NCBI GenBank assembly: GCA_035564555.1
Contig: DATMTS010000027.1
Span: forward strand, 1 to 64,000
Reading direction: 5' to 3'
DNA length: 64,000 nucleotides
Source of the DNA: DATMTS01 sp035564555
Lineage (GTDB): Bacteria; Actinomycetota; Actinomycetes; Actinomycetales; Microbacteriaceae
In this document: positions 15,303 through 25,803 of the stretch, piece after piece
How the letters are laid out: the number at the start of each line of letters is the position of its first letter
Position numbering within the stretch: position 1 is the stretch's first letter
Notes under the pieces: model-generated
Told to the model about the DNA's origin: nothing
The model's input: the letters and a program-made list of their open reading frames with translations, nothing else
The model's database searches: none
Made by a program: the position numbers and the translations under genes

Positions 15303-15745
15303 CCGACAGGACCAGCCCGCAGATCTACCAGGTGTTCATCAAGGCGTCGCCGGAGCGCGTCTGGCAGGCGCTCACCGACCCGGACGTCTCCGAGCAGTAC
15401 TTTCACGGCGCTCGCATCACGAACACGCCGGAGACCCATACCGTCATCGGCACGGACGGCAGCGACTGGGGCAGCGGCGCCGTGCTCGAGTTCGACCCAC
15501 CCCGGCGGCTGGTGCACGAATGGAGTTCGCGTTACGACGCCGAACTGGCGAAGGAGCCGATCAGCCGCATCACCTGGGAGATCGAGGACCGAGGGGCCGG
15601 CGTGTGCCTGCTGACGGCGACGCACGATCGACTGGAGGGCTCGCCGCGCACGGCGCAGAGCGTCGGAGGCCCCGGCTGGTCGTATGTCGTCAGCGCGTTG
15701 AAGACGTTGCTCGAGACCGGTGAGCCCCTGCCTCGTGCGCTGTGA
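15299..15745 (+). CDS. SRPBCC (AHSA1/START-like) domain protein
   Basis: A 148-residue helix-grip protein. The START-like fold begins with YQVFIKASPERVWQALTDPD and includes the typical GAVLEFDPPRRLVHEW and ISRITWEIEDRGAGVCLLTATH strands, ending in the long C-terminal helix WSYVVSALKTLLETGE. These proteins bind hydrophobic ligands. The gene overlaps the arsR-type gene by 4 bp, so the two are a translationally coupled regulator/effector unit, a pairing common in actinobacteria. Ligand and role are unknown. Confidence 0.88.
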   Translation: MTDRTSPQIYQVFIKASPERVWQALTDPDVSEQYFHGARITNTPETHTVIGTDGSDWGSGAVLEFDPPRRLVHEWSSRYDAELAKEPISRITWEIEDRGAGVCLLTATHDRLEGSPRTAQSVGGPGWSYVVSALKTLLETGEPLPRAL

Positions 15746-15776
15746 CGCGTGACCCCCACCTCGCTCGCCCGAGGTC

Positions 15777-15804
15777 TGCCGCTTCGAGGGCTCCCGAAGC
15801 GGCA
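15777..15804 (+). terminator. 10-bp hairpin after the ArsR-SRPBCC operon
   Basis: TGCCGCTTCG, an eight-base loop, then CGAAGCGGCA, 31 bp past the SRPBCC stop codon. No T-run follows. It is a plausible GC-rich terminator of the two-gene operon. Confidence 0.5.
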
Positions 15805-15856
15805 GCGGCACGCACCGGCGGGCCCGGGCGCCAACCGCGGGCACGATAATGGACGC

Positions 15857-16348
15857 ATGCCCGATGCAGACGAAGTCGACCGGATCGTCGACTCCTGGCT
15901 GCGCGAGCGGCCGGACCTGGACTTCTCGCCTTTGCAGGTGCTCTCCCGGGTCGGCCGGCTGGCGAAGCACCTCGACCGCGCGCGCCGCGCCGCCTTCGGC
16001 CGCAGCGAACTGGAATCGTGGGAGTTCGATGTGCTCTCCGCTCTCCGCCGGGCGGGCGACCCGTACCAGCTGAGCCCGAAATCACTGCTGCAGCAGACTC
16101 TCGTCTCCAGCGGCACGATGACCAACCGCATCGACCGCCTGGTGGAGCGCGGCCTCGTCGAGCGCAACACCGACCCGAACGACGGACGCGGCATCCTGGT
16201 GCGCATGACGGCTCAGGGCGGCACCCGGGTCGACGCGGCGATCACCCGCCTGGTGGATGCCGAGGCGGAGTTGCTCGGCGGACTTTCGGCATCCGATCAG
16301 CAGCGGCTCGCGGCGCTGCTGCGCAAGCTCAGTCTCGACTTCGACTGA
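15857..16348 (+). CDS. MarR-family transcriptional regulator
   Basis: 163-residue winged-helix protein. The dimerisation helices surround LDFSPLQVLSRVGRLAKHLDRA; the HTH is in LSPKSLLQQTLVSSGTMTNRIDRLVERGLV, followed by the wing RNTDPNDGRGILVRMT, a strong MarR signature (D-x-R-x4-V-x-L/M-T). ATG 15857 is chosen because GATAAT lies six bases upstream, matching the leaderless pattern of neighbours. The 3' end overlaps the convergent aroG gene by 20 bp. Target genes are not evident; no divergent transporter is adjacent. Confidence 0.9.
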   Translation: MPDADEVDRIVDSWLRERPDLDFSPLQVLSRVGRLAKHLDRARRAAFGRSELESWEFDVLSALRRAGDPYQLSPKSLLQQTLVSSGTMTNRIDRLVERGLVERNTDPNDGRGILVRMTAQGGTRVDAAITRLVDAEAELLGGLSASDQQRLAALLRKLSLDFD

Positions 16349-17444
16349 GGGCCGTCGGCATCGGAGCGACATCGCTGACGCGTCGTCGTCGTGAGGCGGC
16401 GGCGAGCGCATCGAGCAGGTGAACGGTCTCGTCCCAGCCGATGCAGGCATCCGTGATCGACTGCCCGTAACGCAGTCCGGCGGCGCCGGCGTCGGTCAGG
16501 TCCTGTCTGCCCGGTTCGATGAAGCTCTCGATCATCACTCCGGCGATCGGCTCGGATGCTGCGACCTGGTCGGCGAGCTCTCGCACCACTGCAGACTGCC
16601 GCACGTGGTCCTTGCCGCTGTTGGCGTGGCTCGCGTCGACGATCATCCGATCGGAGAATCCGGATGCCTCCAGCATGCTCGCCACCCGGCGCACGTTCGC
16701 CGAATCGTGGTTCGGGCCGCCGCGACCGCCGCGCAGGATCACGTGGCAGGCATCGTTGCCGGTCGTCGACACGACCGACGCGCGACCCTCCTCATCGATG
16801 CCGAAGAACACCTGGGCGCTCGCCGCCACCGTGCAGCCGTCGACGGCGACCTGCACATCTCCGTTCGTCGCGTTCTTGAAACCGATCGGCATCGAGAGCC
16901 CGGATGCCAACTGCCGGTGGATCTGGCTCTCGGTGGTGCGCGCTCCGATCGCGCCCCAGCTGACGGCATCCGCGATGTACTGCGGACTGGTCGGCTCCAG
17001 GAACTCGCATCCGACCGGGAGGCCGAGTCGAAGGATGTCCAGGAGCAGCTTGCGGGCGACGCGCAGGCCCTCCGCGACCCGATGCGAGCCGTCGAGGTGC
17101 GGGTCGTTGATCAGGCCCTTCCAGCCGCCCGTCGAGCGCGGCTTCTCGAAGTAGACGCGCATCACGATCACCAGGTCTGCACGATGACGCGCGGCCTCGA
17201 CGGCGAGGCGCCGTGCGTAGTCGAGGGCGGCGGCCGGGTCGTGCACCGAACACGGGCCGACGATGACGGCCAGCCGGTCGTCATCGCCGCGCAGCACGGC
17301 CGAGACGTCGTCTCTGGCGCGTGCGACGAGCATCGCTTCGGCCTCAGCGAGCGGCAGCGCGCTGCGCAGCCGTCGTGGGGTGGGCAGCGGCTCGATCTGC
17401 GTGATCCTGAGATCGTCGGTCATCGCGGCCTGGGTCATGGTCAT
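16329..17444 (-). CDS. aroG: 3-deoxy-7-phosphoheptulonate synthase (DAHP synthase, class I AroF/G/H type)
   Basis: First step of aromatic amino acid synthesis, joining phosphoenolpyruvate and erythrose 4-phosphate. The 371-residue protein has VIVGPCSVHDPAAALDYA (PEP site), RVYFEKPRSTGGWKGLINDP, CEFLEPTSPQYIAD, GARTTESQIHRQLASGLSMPIGFKN (in parts), GGRGGPNHD, and the C-terminal DASHANSGKDH with metal ligands. The family is feedback-inhibited by Phe, Tyr or Trp. Its 5' region holds an aromatic-rich leader peptide, a 12-bp stem and a terminator-like hairpin, so expression is probably attenuated by charged aromatic tRNA levels. The 3' end overlaps marR. It is not linked to other aro genes here. 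Confidence 0.95.
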   Translation of the reverse strand: MTMTQAAMTDDLRITQIEPLPTPRRLRSALPLAEAEAMLVARARDDVSAVLRGDDDRLAVIVGPCSVHDPAAALDYARRLAVEAARHRADLVIVMRVYFEKPRSTGGWKGLINDPHLDGSHRVAEGLRVARKLLLDILRLGLPVGCEFLEPTSPQYIADAVSWGAIGARTTESQIHRQLASGLSMPIGFKNATNGDVQVAVDGCTVAASAQVFFGIDEEGRASVVSTTGNDACHVILRGGRGGPNHDSANVRRVASMLEASGFSDRMIVDASHANSGKDHVRQSAVVRELADQVAASEPIAGVMIESFIEPGRQDLTDAGAAGLRYGQSITDACIGWDETVHLLDALAAASRRRRVSDVAPMPTALSRSRD

Positions 17445-17500
17445 GGCGTGCTCCCGGTTGCGGCGGGCAGCCCTTGAGTCAACCCGCCTTAATGGCGAAA

Positions 17501-17522
17501 GGCAGAGACGAATGTCTCTGCC
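17501..17522 (-). terminator. Attenuator hairpin upstream of aroG
   Basis: GGCAGAGAC, four-base loop, GTCTCTGCC: a perfect 9-bp stem lying in the 96-nt leader between the leader-peptide stop and the aroG start. On the minus strand it is followed by TTTCGCCATT, a weak T-containing tail. It is the terminator candidate of a ribosome-mediated attenuator. Confidence 0.7.
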
Positions 17523-17524
17523 CG

Positions 17525-17574
17525 GTTGGCTGAAGGTTGGTCAGCGCGTAGCGCGGTCGGCCCCTTCAGCCAAC
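17525..17574 (-). promoter_or_regulatory. 12-bp upstream stem of the aroG attenuator
   Basis: GTTGGCTGAAGG (17525-17536) is perfectly complementary to CCTTCAGCCAAC (17563-17574). The 17563-17574 arm lies within the leader-peptide codons immediately after the Trp/Tyr/Tyr/Phe run. The other arm abuts the terminator hairpin. A ribosome paused on the aromatic codons would mask the first arm, so this stem can couple translation to terminator formation. Confidence 0.65.
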
Positions 17575-17603
17575 GCGAAATACGCATACCAGCGGTTGTC
17601 CAT
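17541..17603 (-). CDS. Aromatic leader peptide of the aroG attenuator
   Basis: A 20-residue ORF whose residues 5-9 are Trp-Tyr-Ala-Tyr-Phe: four aromatic residues in five codons, the end products of the pathway that aroG starts. ATG 17603 is seven bases downstream of TACGCT, so the leader is probably translated from a leaderless mRNA. The stop codon falls in the loop of the 12-bp stem. Ribosome-mediated attenuation upstream of a DAHP synthase gene is known in Corynebacterium glutamicum; the present leader fits that logic, but pairing alternatives need folding analysis. Confidence 0.8.
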   Translation of the reverse strand: MDNRWYAYFALAEGADRATR

Positions 17604-17610
17604 GAGCACG

Positions 17611-17616
17611 AGCGTA
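17611..17616 (-). promoter_or_regulatory. TACGCT -10 of the aroG leader transcript
   Basis: TACGCT seven bases before the leader-peptide ATG. No convincing -35 is visible 17-18 bases upstream. Confidence 0.55.
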
Positions 17617-17673
17617 CACGACGCCCGACGGGTGCGGGACGAAGCCGCTGCTCACACCCGGCGAACCCGGCTC

Positions 17674-18318
17674 TCAGGCCGCGAGTCGGAACGATGTCAA
17701 GGCGATGGCGTACGCATCGGGGTCGGCCCTGGTGGCGGCCGTGACCATCAACGAACTCGCGCCGAGAGTCCTGGTGTACTCGCCGAGCGCCGGCAGTTCT
17801 ATGACGCGATTGAGACCACGGCGCCACGCCTCCACGAGCGCCGGCAGGGCATCCTGCTCGGGTTCGCCGGCGCGATGCGCACTGAACAACAGTTCCACGG
17901 CCGCCTCCTCCCAGTGCGCGAACGCGAGCCGATCGAAATACTCCTCGCCCACGGCATCCGACCAACTGCGCGGTGCCGCGGCCCGCTGCACCTGCTCCAG
18001 CCCCACGGCGGGATCGCTCGCGAGGGCCTGCAGCCCGGGATCCACCGGAGTGTCACCCATGGCGTACCAATCGACCACCTCGCGCCACAGTTGCATCCAC
18101 AACGGCCCCCAACCGCGACGCACCGAAGCGGGTGGAAGGTGCTCGGGCGGCATGACCGGCTCGGGCCAGATCGGCGGCGGCTCGGCGTTCGACGGCCCCG
18201 GGATGCGATACACGTCGCGCGCCCAGAGCAACTCGCAGAGCCGGTGGTCGTGGCTCTCCACCGTGATGACCATGTCGTGCGGCCACGGATTGTTCGGTAT
18301 CGGCTCGCTCGATCGCAT
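17674..18318 (-). CDS. Hypothetical protein, 214 aa
   Basis: No recognised domain. From ATG 18318 (GGAGAG upstream) the protein is soluble-looking, with no signal peptide or membrane segment, and is rich in Trp, Glu and Pro: PNNPWPHDMVITVESHDHRLCELLW near the N-terminus (in parts), PLWMQLWREVVDWYAMGD, and a C-terminal FSAHRAGEPEQDALPALVEAWRRGL. The longer frame to 18507 overlaps the neighbouring ClpP gene and is not used. It lies 91 bp downstream of the two clpP-like genes on the same strand and could be part of that unit. Codon usage looks native. Function unknown. Confidence 0.75.
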   Translation of the reverse strand: MRSSEPIPNNPWPHDMVITVESHDHRLCELLWARDVYRIPGPSNAEPPPIWPEPVMPPEHLPPASVRRGWGPLWMQLWREVVDWYAMGDTPVDPGLQALASDPAVGLEQVQRAAAPRSWSDAVGEEYFDRLAFAHWEEAAVELLFSAHRAGEPEQDALPALVEAWRRGLNRVIELPALGEYTRTLGASSLMVTAATRADPDAYAIALTSFRLAA

Positions 18319-18409
18319 CGCACTCTCCACGGTTCGCACCCCCAGTCTTGTCGCCGACCCGGGCGGCGGCAAGGGCTTTACCGGCGCCGCGACGAGCCTC
18401 GCGTCGGGG

Positions 18410-19024
18410 CTAGGCCGCCGTGCCCCGCGCGGCGAGCCCGGGGCGGCCGAGCACTTCGTCCACGAGGCCGTACTCCAGTGCCGCTCGAGCCGTGAACACC
18501 CGATCACGGTCGGTGTCGTGGCGCAGCGCTTCGATGGACCGGCCGGTGTGGAAGGCCAGCACCTCCTCGAGCTCGGCGCGCAGTCGCACCACCTCCTCGG
18601 ACTGCAGGATCAGGTCGGGGATGGCCCCCTGCCCACTGGCCTGCGGCTGATGCAGCACGACTCGGGCGTGCGGCAGCAGGGCACGACGCCCCGGCGCGCC
18701 GCCGGCCAGAAGCACGGCGCCCGCGGCGATCGCCTGGCCGACACACGTCGTCGCAACCGGAGCCTGGATGTATTGCATCGTGTCGTAGAGCGCGAGCATC
18801 GATGTCAGGTCGCCGCCCTCGCAGTTGATGTAGAGGTTGATCTCCCGGCCCGGATTCTCCGCCTCCAGATGCAGCAGTTGCGCGATCAGGGCGTTGGCCA
18901 CGCCGGGGTCGATCGCCGTGCCGAGGTAGACGATGCGCTCGCTCAGCAGGTGCGAATAGACATCCATGATGCGTTCGCCGCGCGGATGCTGAGCGATCAC
19001 ATTCGGAATCGTGTAGGTGCTCAT
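18410..19024 (-). CDS. ClpP-like protein lacking the catalytic serine
   Basis: 204-residue ClpP-fold protein. YLGTAIDPGVANALIAQLLHLEAEN and YINCEGGDLTSMLALYDTMQ match the ClpP barrel core. The nucleophile motif, normally GxAASMG, reads GQAIAAG, so the Ser position is Ala100. The His (VLHQP, His125) and Asp (HDTDRD, Asp170) positions are kept. This should make it a proteolytically inactive subunit, analogous to ClpR in cyanobacteria and plants. Its start overlaps the stop of the upstream, Ser-containing paralogue by 4 bp (ATGA), and both products are 204 residues. A mixed ClpP tetradecamer with one active ring is the likely product. Confidence 0.85.
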   Translation of the reverse strand: MSTYTIPNVIAQHPRGERIMDVYSHLLSERIVYLGTAIDPGVANALIAQLLHLEAENPGREINLYINCEGGDLTSMLALYDTMQYIQAPVATTCVGQAIAAGAVLLAGGAPGRRALLPHARVVLHQPQASGQGAIPDLILQSEEVVRLRAELEEVLAFHTGRSIEALRHDTDRDRVFTARAALEYGLVDEVLGRPGLAARGTAA

Positions 19025-19635
19025 GCCGCCGCCCCCAGCCCGATCGTGCGACGCCGTTCGGGCATCAGCTGATCGAACGATTCGACCAGGCCGTCGATGA
19101 AGCCGTACTCGACCGCCTCGGCGGCGGTGTACCAGTGGTCGTGCAGCGAATCGTGGAAGATCTGCTCCGCGCTCCGCCCGGTGTCTTCCGCGATCAGGCC
19201 CAGCACCGTGTCGCGGGTGTGCCGCAGATCGTTCGCCTGCACCTCCACGTCGACCGCGGAGCCCCCGATGCCGGCGGACCCCTGGTGCATCAGGATCCGC
19301 GCGTGCGGCAGGGCCATGCGCTTGCCGCGCGTACCCGCGGAGAGCAGGAACTGTCCCGCACTGCAGGCCAGCCCGAGCGCAAGGGTCGAGACGTCGCACG
19401 GCACCAGCCGCATCACGTCGCGGATCGCGAGCATCGACGAGATCGAACCGCCCGGAGAGTGGATCCAGAAGCCGATGTCGGCACGGGCATCCTCGGCCGC
19501 CAGCATGAGCAACTGCACGGTCAGCACGGCACCGTTGTCGTCGTCCAGCGGCCCGTCGAGCACGACGACTCGTTGCAGCAGGAGCTGTTGGCGCAATCGC
19601 TCGGTGAACATCGGTGTCTTTTCGTTGTCAGCCAT
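19021..19635 (-). CDS. clpP: ATP-dependent Clp protease proteolytic subunit (active paralogue)
   Basis: 204-residue serine peptidase subunit. VVLDGPLDDDNGAVLTVQLLML and WIHSPGGSISSMLAIRDVM form the core; GLACSAG carries Ser92, HARILMHQ His117, and FHDSLHDHW Asp162, completing the triad. The sequence is diverged from housekeeping ClpP1/ClpP2 (for example MRLVPCDVSTLALGLACS instead of IKPDVSTICVGQAAS). It is thus an accessory pair like the ClpP3/ClpP4 sets in Streptomyces. The two genes are translationally coupled. ATG 19635 precedes the clear homology; no strong ribosome-binding site is visible. The unfoldase partner is encoded elsewhere. Confidence 0.9.
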   Translation of the reverse strand: MADNEKTPMFTERLRQQLLLQRVVVLDGPLDDDNGAVLTVQLLMLAAEDARADIGFWIHSPGGSISSMLAIRDVMRLVPCDVSTLALGLACSAGQFLLSAGTRGKRMALPHARILMHQGSAGIGGSAVDVEVQANDLRHTRDTVLGLIAEDTGRSAEQIFHDSLHDHWYTAAEAVEYGFIDGLVESFDQLMPERRRTIGLGAAA

Positions 19636-19738
19636 GCTGCCAGCGTGCACCGGCCGCGGCCGTCGCATCCGGTTTACTGCCCGCAGCAGATCTGCCGACG
19701 GCAGACGACCCAGCAGCAGCACCTACCCTTGAAGGGAT

Positions 19739-21568
19739 ATGGCACATCTTCTGGGGGCCGAGGCCCTGCATCTCGAATACCCGACGAAGGTCGTGTTCGA
19801 CTCCGTCACGCTCGGCATCAACGAGGGCGACCGGATCGGCATCGTCGGTCGCAACGGCGACGGCAAGTCGACCCTGCTCGCGATGCTCGCGGGACGGCTG
19901 CAACCGGATTCCGGGCGGGTCACGGTACGCGGCGGCGTGCGCACCGGCGTGCTCGACCAGGCCGACACTCTCGACGACGACTGCACGGTGGCGCAGGCCG
20001 TGGTGGGCGACACCGCCGAACACGAGTGGGCCGGGGATGCCCGGGTGCGCGACGTGATCCGCGGTCTGCTCTCCGACATCCCCTGGGATGCTCAGCTGAA
20101 GCCGTTGAGCGGTGGGCAGCGGCGACGCGTGGCGCTGGCCGCGCTGCTCGCCGGCGACTGGGACATCCTCGCGCTGGACGAACCGACCAACCACCTCGAC
20201 GTCGAGGCGATCACCTGGCTGGCGGAGCACCTGAAGCGGCGCTGGGCGGCGAGCGCCGGCGGCTTGCTGGTCGTCACGCACGACCGCTGGTTCCTCGACG
20301 AGGTGTGCAACGCGACCTGGGAGGTGCACGACCGCATCGTCGAGCCGTTCGAGGGCGGCTACGCGGCCTACATCCTGCAGCGCGTGGAGCGCGACCGGAT
20401 GGCGGCGGCGACCGAGGCGAAGCGCCAGAACCTCGCGCGCAAGGAACTCGCCTGGCTGCGCCGCGGAGCCCCCGCCCGCACCTCGAAGCCGAAGTTCCGC
20501 ATCGACGCCGCGAACCAGTTGATCGAAGACGTGCCCGAGATCCGCGATACCGTCTCGTTGCAGTCGCTCGCCGTCGCCCGGCTCGGCAAAGACGTCGTCG
20601 ACCTGCTCGACGTCTCGGTGACGTATGACGGCCGGCCCGTGCTGCGCGACATCGAGTGGCGGATCGCCCCCGGTGAGCGCACCGGCATCCTGGGCGTCAA
20701 CGGCGCAGGCAAATCCACCCTGTTGGGGCTCGTCGCGGGTACCGTACAGCCCGGGTCAGGGCGGGTCAAGCGAGGCAAGACGGTCAAGGTGGCCACGCTC
20801 ACCCAACGACTCGACGAGCTCGAGGAGCACCTGGAACAGCCCGTCCGAACCGTCATCGCCGGGTTGCGCACCTCGTACACCGTCGGATCCGGGTCGAAGG
20901 CGCAGGATCTCACGCCCGGGCAACTGCTCGAACGGCTCGGCTTCTCGTCTGCCCAACTGTCCACACCGGTCAAGGATCTCTCCGGCGGCCAGCAGCGCCG
21001 CCTGCATCTGCTGCTGATCCTGCTCGACCAGCCCAACGTGTTGATCCTCGACGAGCCCACCAACGACCTGGACACCGACATGCTCGCGGCCATCGAGGAT
21101 CTGCTCGACTCCTGGCCGGGCACGTTGCTGGTCGTCTCGCACGACCGGTACTTTCTGGAGCGGGTGACCGACCAGCAGTACGCCATTCTCGACGGGCGGC
21201 TGCGGCATCTGCCCGGCGGCATCGACGAGTATGTTCGGCTGCGGTCGAAGATGAGCTCGGCGGGCGGGGTCTCGCGCAGTTCAGAGGTCGCAGGCTCCGT
21301 GACCGACGGCCCGATGTCCGAGGGCGCTGCGTCGGCGACGCGGTTGGACGGCGCGCAGTTGCGCACGGTGCAGAAGGAGATCGCGTCCATCGAGCGACGC
21401 ATCGCCAAGCTCACCGACCTCGTCAACTCCTCGCGCGCATCGCTGGCCGAGCACGACCAATCCGACTACGTGGGCCTCGGCGCACGGATGGCGGAGATCG
21501 GTGCGCTGCAGGCCGAGGCCGAGAGCCTCGAGGAGCGCTGGTTCGAGTTGACCGAACAAGTCGGCTGA
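19739..21568 (+). CDS. ABC-F family ATPase (Uup-like)
   Basis: 609-residue cytosolic protein with two ABC domains and no membrane segment. Domain 1: Walker A GRNGDGKSTL, signature LSGGQRRRVALAALL, Walker B LALDEPTNHLD. A charged linker follows (residues about 215-275). Domain 2: GVNGAGKSTLL, DLSGGQQRRLHLLL, LILDEPTNDLD. The C-terminal 70 residues are a coiled-coil (LRTVQKEIASIERRIAKLTD), a Uup hallmark. ABC-F proteins act on ribosomes; Uup-type members also touch DNA junctions. Start ATG 19739 has GAAGGG upstream. It converges on ispE with 10 bp between stops. Antibiotic-resistance-type ABC-F function is possible but not indicated. Confidence 0.92.
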   Translation: MAHLLGAEALHLEYPTKVVFDSVTLGINEGDRIGIVGRNGDGKSTLLAMLAGRLQPDSGRVTVRGGVRTGVLDQADTLDDDCTVAQAVVGDTAEHEWAGDARVRDVIRGLLSDIPWDAQLKPLSGGQRRRVALAALLAGDWDILALDEPTNHLDVEAITWLAEHLKRRWAASAGGLLVVTHDRWFLDEVCNATWEVHDRIVEPFEGGYAAYILQRVERDRMAAATEAKRQNLARKELAWLRRGAPARTSKPKFRIDAANQLIEDVPEIRDTVSLQSLAVARLGKDVVDLLDVSVTYDGRPVLRDIEWRIAPGERTGILGVNGAGKSTLLGLVAGTVQPGSGRVKRGKTVKVATLTQRLDELEEHLEQPVRTVIAGLRTSYTVGSGSKAQDLTPGQLLERLGFSSAQLSTPVKDLSGGQQRRLHLLLILLDQPNVLILDEPTNDLDTDMLAAIEDLLDSWPGTLLVVSHDRYFLERVTDQQYAILDGRLRHLPGGIDEYVRLRSKMSSAGGVSRSSEVAGSVTDGPMSEGAASATRLDGAQLRTVQKEIASIERRIAKLTDLVNSSRASLAEHDQSDYVGLGARMAEIGALQAEAESLEERWFELTEQVG

Positions 21569-21578
21569 AACGGCGGGC

Positions 21579-22514
21579 TCAGTCGGAGACGATGCGCGCC
21601 CCGTGCACCGGGCCTGTGACCCTGATCGCGTGCAGCCGGGCCGCGCTCAGCGCTATCTGCAGATCCAGCGCGCCGTCGTGGTCGGCCACGAGGAAGGCGA
21701 TCGTGGGTCCCGACCCGGATACGATGCCCGCGAGCGCGCCGTTGTTCTCGCCGATCTCGAGGATGTCGCCGAGCGCCGGCTGCAGGTGGATCGCCGGTGC
21801 CTGCAGGTCGTTGAGCAGGGAGTCCGCGAGCAGACGGGCGTCCCCGGCGCGCAGCGCGTGCAGCACGTTTGTTCCGACGCTCGGCGTCTGCTGCGCCGGA
21901 GCGATGTCCGCCACATGCCGGGCCCGATGTCGGTCGAGCTCCGCGTAGACCTCCGGGGTCGACAACCCGCCGTCGGGAAGCGCCAGCACCCACTCGAAGT
22001 GCCCCTTCGCCAGGGCGGGGCTCAGTTGGTCTCCCCTACCCGTTCCGATCGCGGTGCCTCCGGCGAGTGCGAACGGCACGTCGGCGCCGAGCCGGGCGGC
22101 GAGAGCGTGCAGTTCCTCGCGCGGGCACTCGGTCTGCCACAGCGCATCGCACGCGATCAGGGCTGCAGCGGCGTCCGCTGAGCCGCCGCCCATTCCGCCG
22201 GCGATCGGCACGTGCTTCTCGATCTGCATGCGCACGCCGCCGCGGTGCCCGGTCGCTCTGGCGAGCATCCGCGCCGCTTTGATCGCGAGGTTCGAGCCGT
22301 CGGCGGGCAACCCGGAGCAGTCGATCGTGCCCCCGAAGCTCACCGAGAAGTCGTCGGCGTGCGTGGCATAGACGTCTTCGTACAGCGAGACGGCCTGGTA
22401 GGCGATGGCGACATCGTGATAGCCGTCGTCGCGCACGGCTCCGACGCCGAGGTACACGTTGATCTTGCCTGGCGCCCTGGCGTGCACGATGCGCGGTCCT
22501 GCCTCGGCGGTCAT
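21579..22514 (-). CDS. ispE: 4-diphosphocytidyl-2-C-methyl-D-erythritol kinase
   Basis: GHMP kinase of the MEP isoprenoid pathway. The 311-residue product has ARAPGKINVYLGVG (substrate site), the ATP loop IAGGMGGGSADAAAALIA, and the C-terminal VSGSGPTIAFL. ATG 22514 is preceded by TAGGTT at a six-base distance, so a leaderless promoter of its own is likely even though it follows the fdh-fdhD-moaA group on the same strand. In many actinobacteria ispE directly follows ksgA; here about 5 kb of molybdoenzyme genes lie between. Confidence 0.94.
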   Translation of the reverse strand: MTAEAGPRIVHARAPGKINVYLGVGAVRDDGYHDVAIAYQAVSLYEDVYATHADDFSVSFGGTIDCSGLPADGSNLAIKAARMLARATGHRGGVRMQIEKHVPIAGGMGGGSADAAAALIACDALWQTECPREELHALAARLGADVPFALAGGTAIGTGRGDQLSPALAKGHFEWVLALPDGGLSTPEVYAELDRHRARHVADIAPAQQTPSVGTNVLHALRAGDARLLADSLLNDLQAPAIHLQPALGDILEIGENNGALAGIVSGSGPTIAFLVADHDGALDLQIALSAARLHAIRVTGPVHGARIVSD

Positions 22515-22556
22515 GGATCAAACCTAATGCAGCCCGGCACGCGGCACGGGGAGTGC

Positions 22557-24859
<2,303 letters not shown>

Positions 24860-24863
<4 letters not shown>

Positions 24864-25732
24864 GCTGCATGACCTTCTTCGGTTCCTCGTCGATCCTGAC
24901 GCGCTTCGACGACGCGATCCTCACCCGCGTACAACACCATCGAATCGCCGCGCAGGAAGCCGACCAGCGTCATCCCGGTCTCCTCCGCGAGTTCGACCGC
25001 GAGCGACGACGGTGCCGACACGGCCGCGAGCATCGGGATGCCTGCCATCGCCGCCTTCTGCACCAGTTCGAAACTTGCCCGGCCCGAGACCATCAGCACG
25101 GTGCCGGCCAGCGGCAGCCGGCCCGAGGTGAGCGCCCAGCCCACCACCTTGTCGACCGCGTTGTGCCGCCCGACATCCTCCCGCACGACGAGCAGTTCGC
25201 CCGTGGCGCCGTCGAACAGCGCGGCCGCGTGCAGACCGCCGGTCTTCTCGAACACGGCCTGCGCCTCGCGCAGCCGTACCGGGAATGTCGTCAGAAGGTC
25301 GGCTCCGACCCGCAAGGCGTCGGGTCGCACGTCGTACGCCGACTTCGTTCGCACCGCGTCGATGCTCGCCTTGCCGCACAGGCCGCAGGAGCTCGTCGTG
25401 AAGAACGCCCGGGCCGTTTCCTGCTCAGGGGGGCGCACGCCGGGTGCGAGCGTGACGTCGAGGACGTTGAAGGTGTTCTCGACCTCGCCGAAGGCGCCGG
25501 CGCAGAACCGCGCCGAGGCGAACTCGTCTCCGCGCGCGATCACGCCCTCGGAGACCAGGAAGCCGGCGGCGAGGTCGACGTCGTTGCCCGGGGTGCGCAT
25601 CGTGACGGCCAGCGAGCGGCCGGACACGCGGATCTCCAGCGGCTCTTCGGCCGCGAGCGTGTCGTTCTTCACGATCGAACGTTCGCCGACCGTGATGCGC
25701 GTGACTCGTCGTCGAGTCGTTACTCTGCCCAT
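24860..25732 (-). CDS. fdhD: Formate dehydrogenase accessory sulfurtransferase FdhD
   Basis: Transfers sulfur from the cysteine desulfurase to the molybdenum cofactor before insertion into formate dehydrogenase. The 290-residue protein has the diagnostic FTTSSCGLCGKASID loop, with both redox-active Cys residues of the CxxC motif, preceded by FLVSEGVI, and the later VREDVGRHNAVDKVVGWAL and VSGRASFELVQKAAMAGIP motifs. It overlaps the oxidoreductase start by 4 bp (translational coupling) and lies 71 bp downstream of moaA. Confidence 0.96.
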
Positions 25733-25803
25733 GATTCAGGCTTAACAGCATCGGCTTCGGAATACAAGGGAGCACCTTCCCCCCCTCAGGCGGGACGTGC
25801 CGG

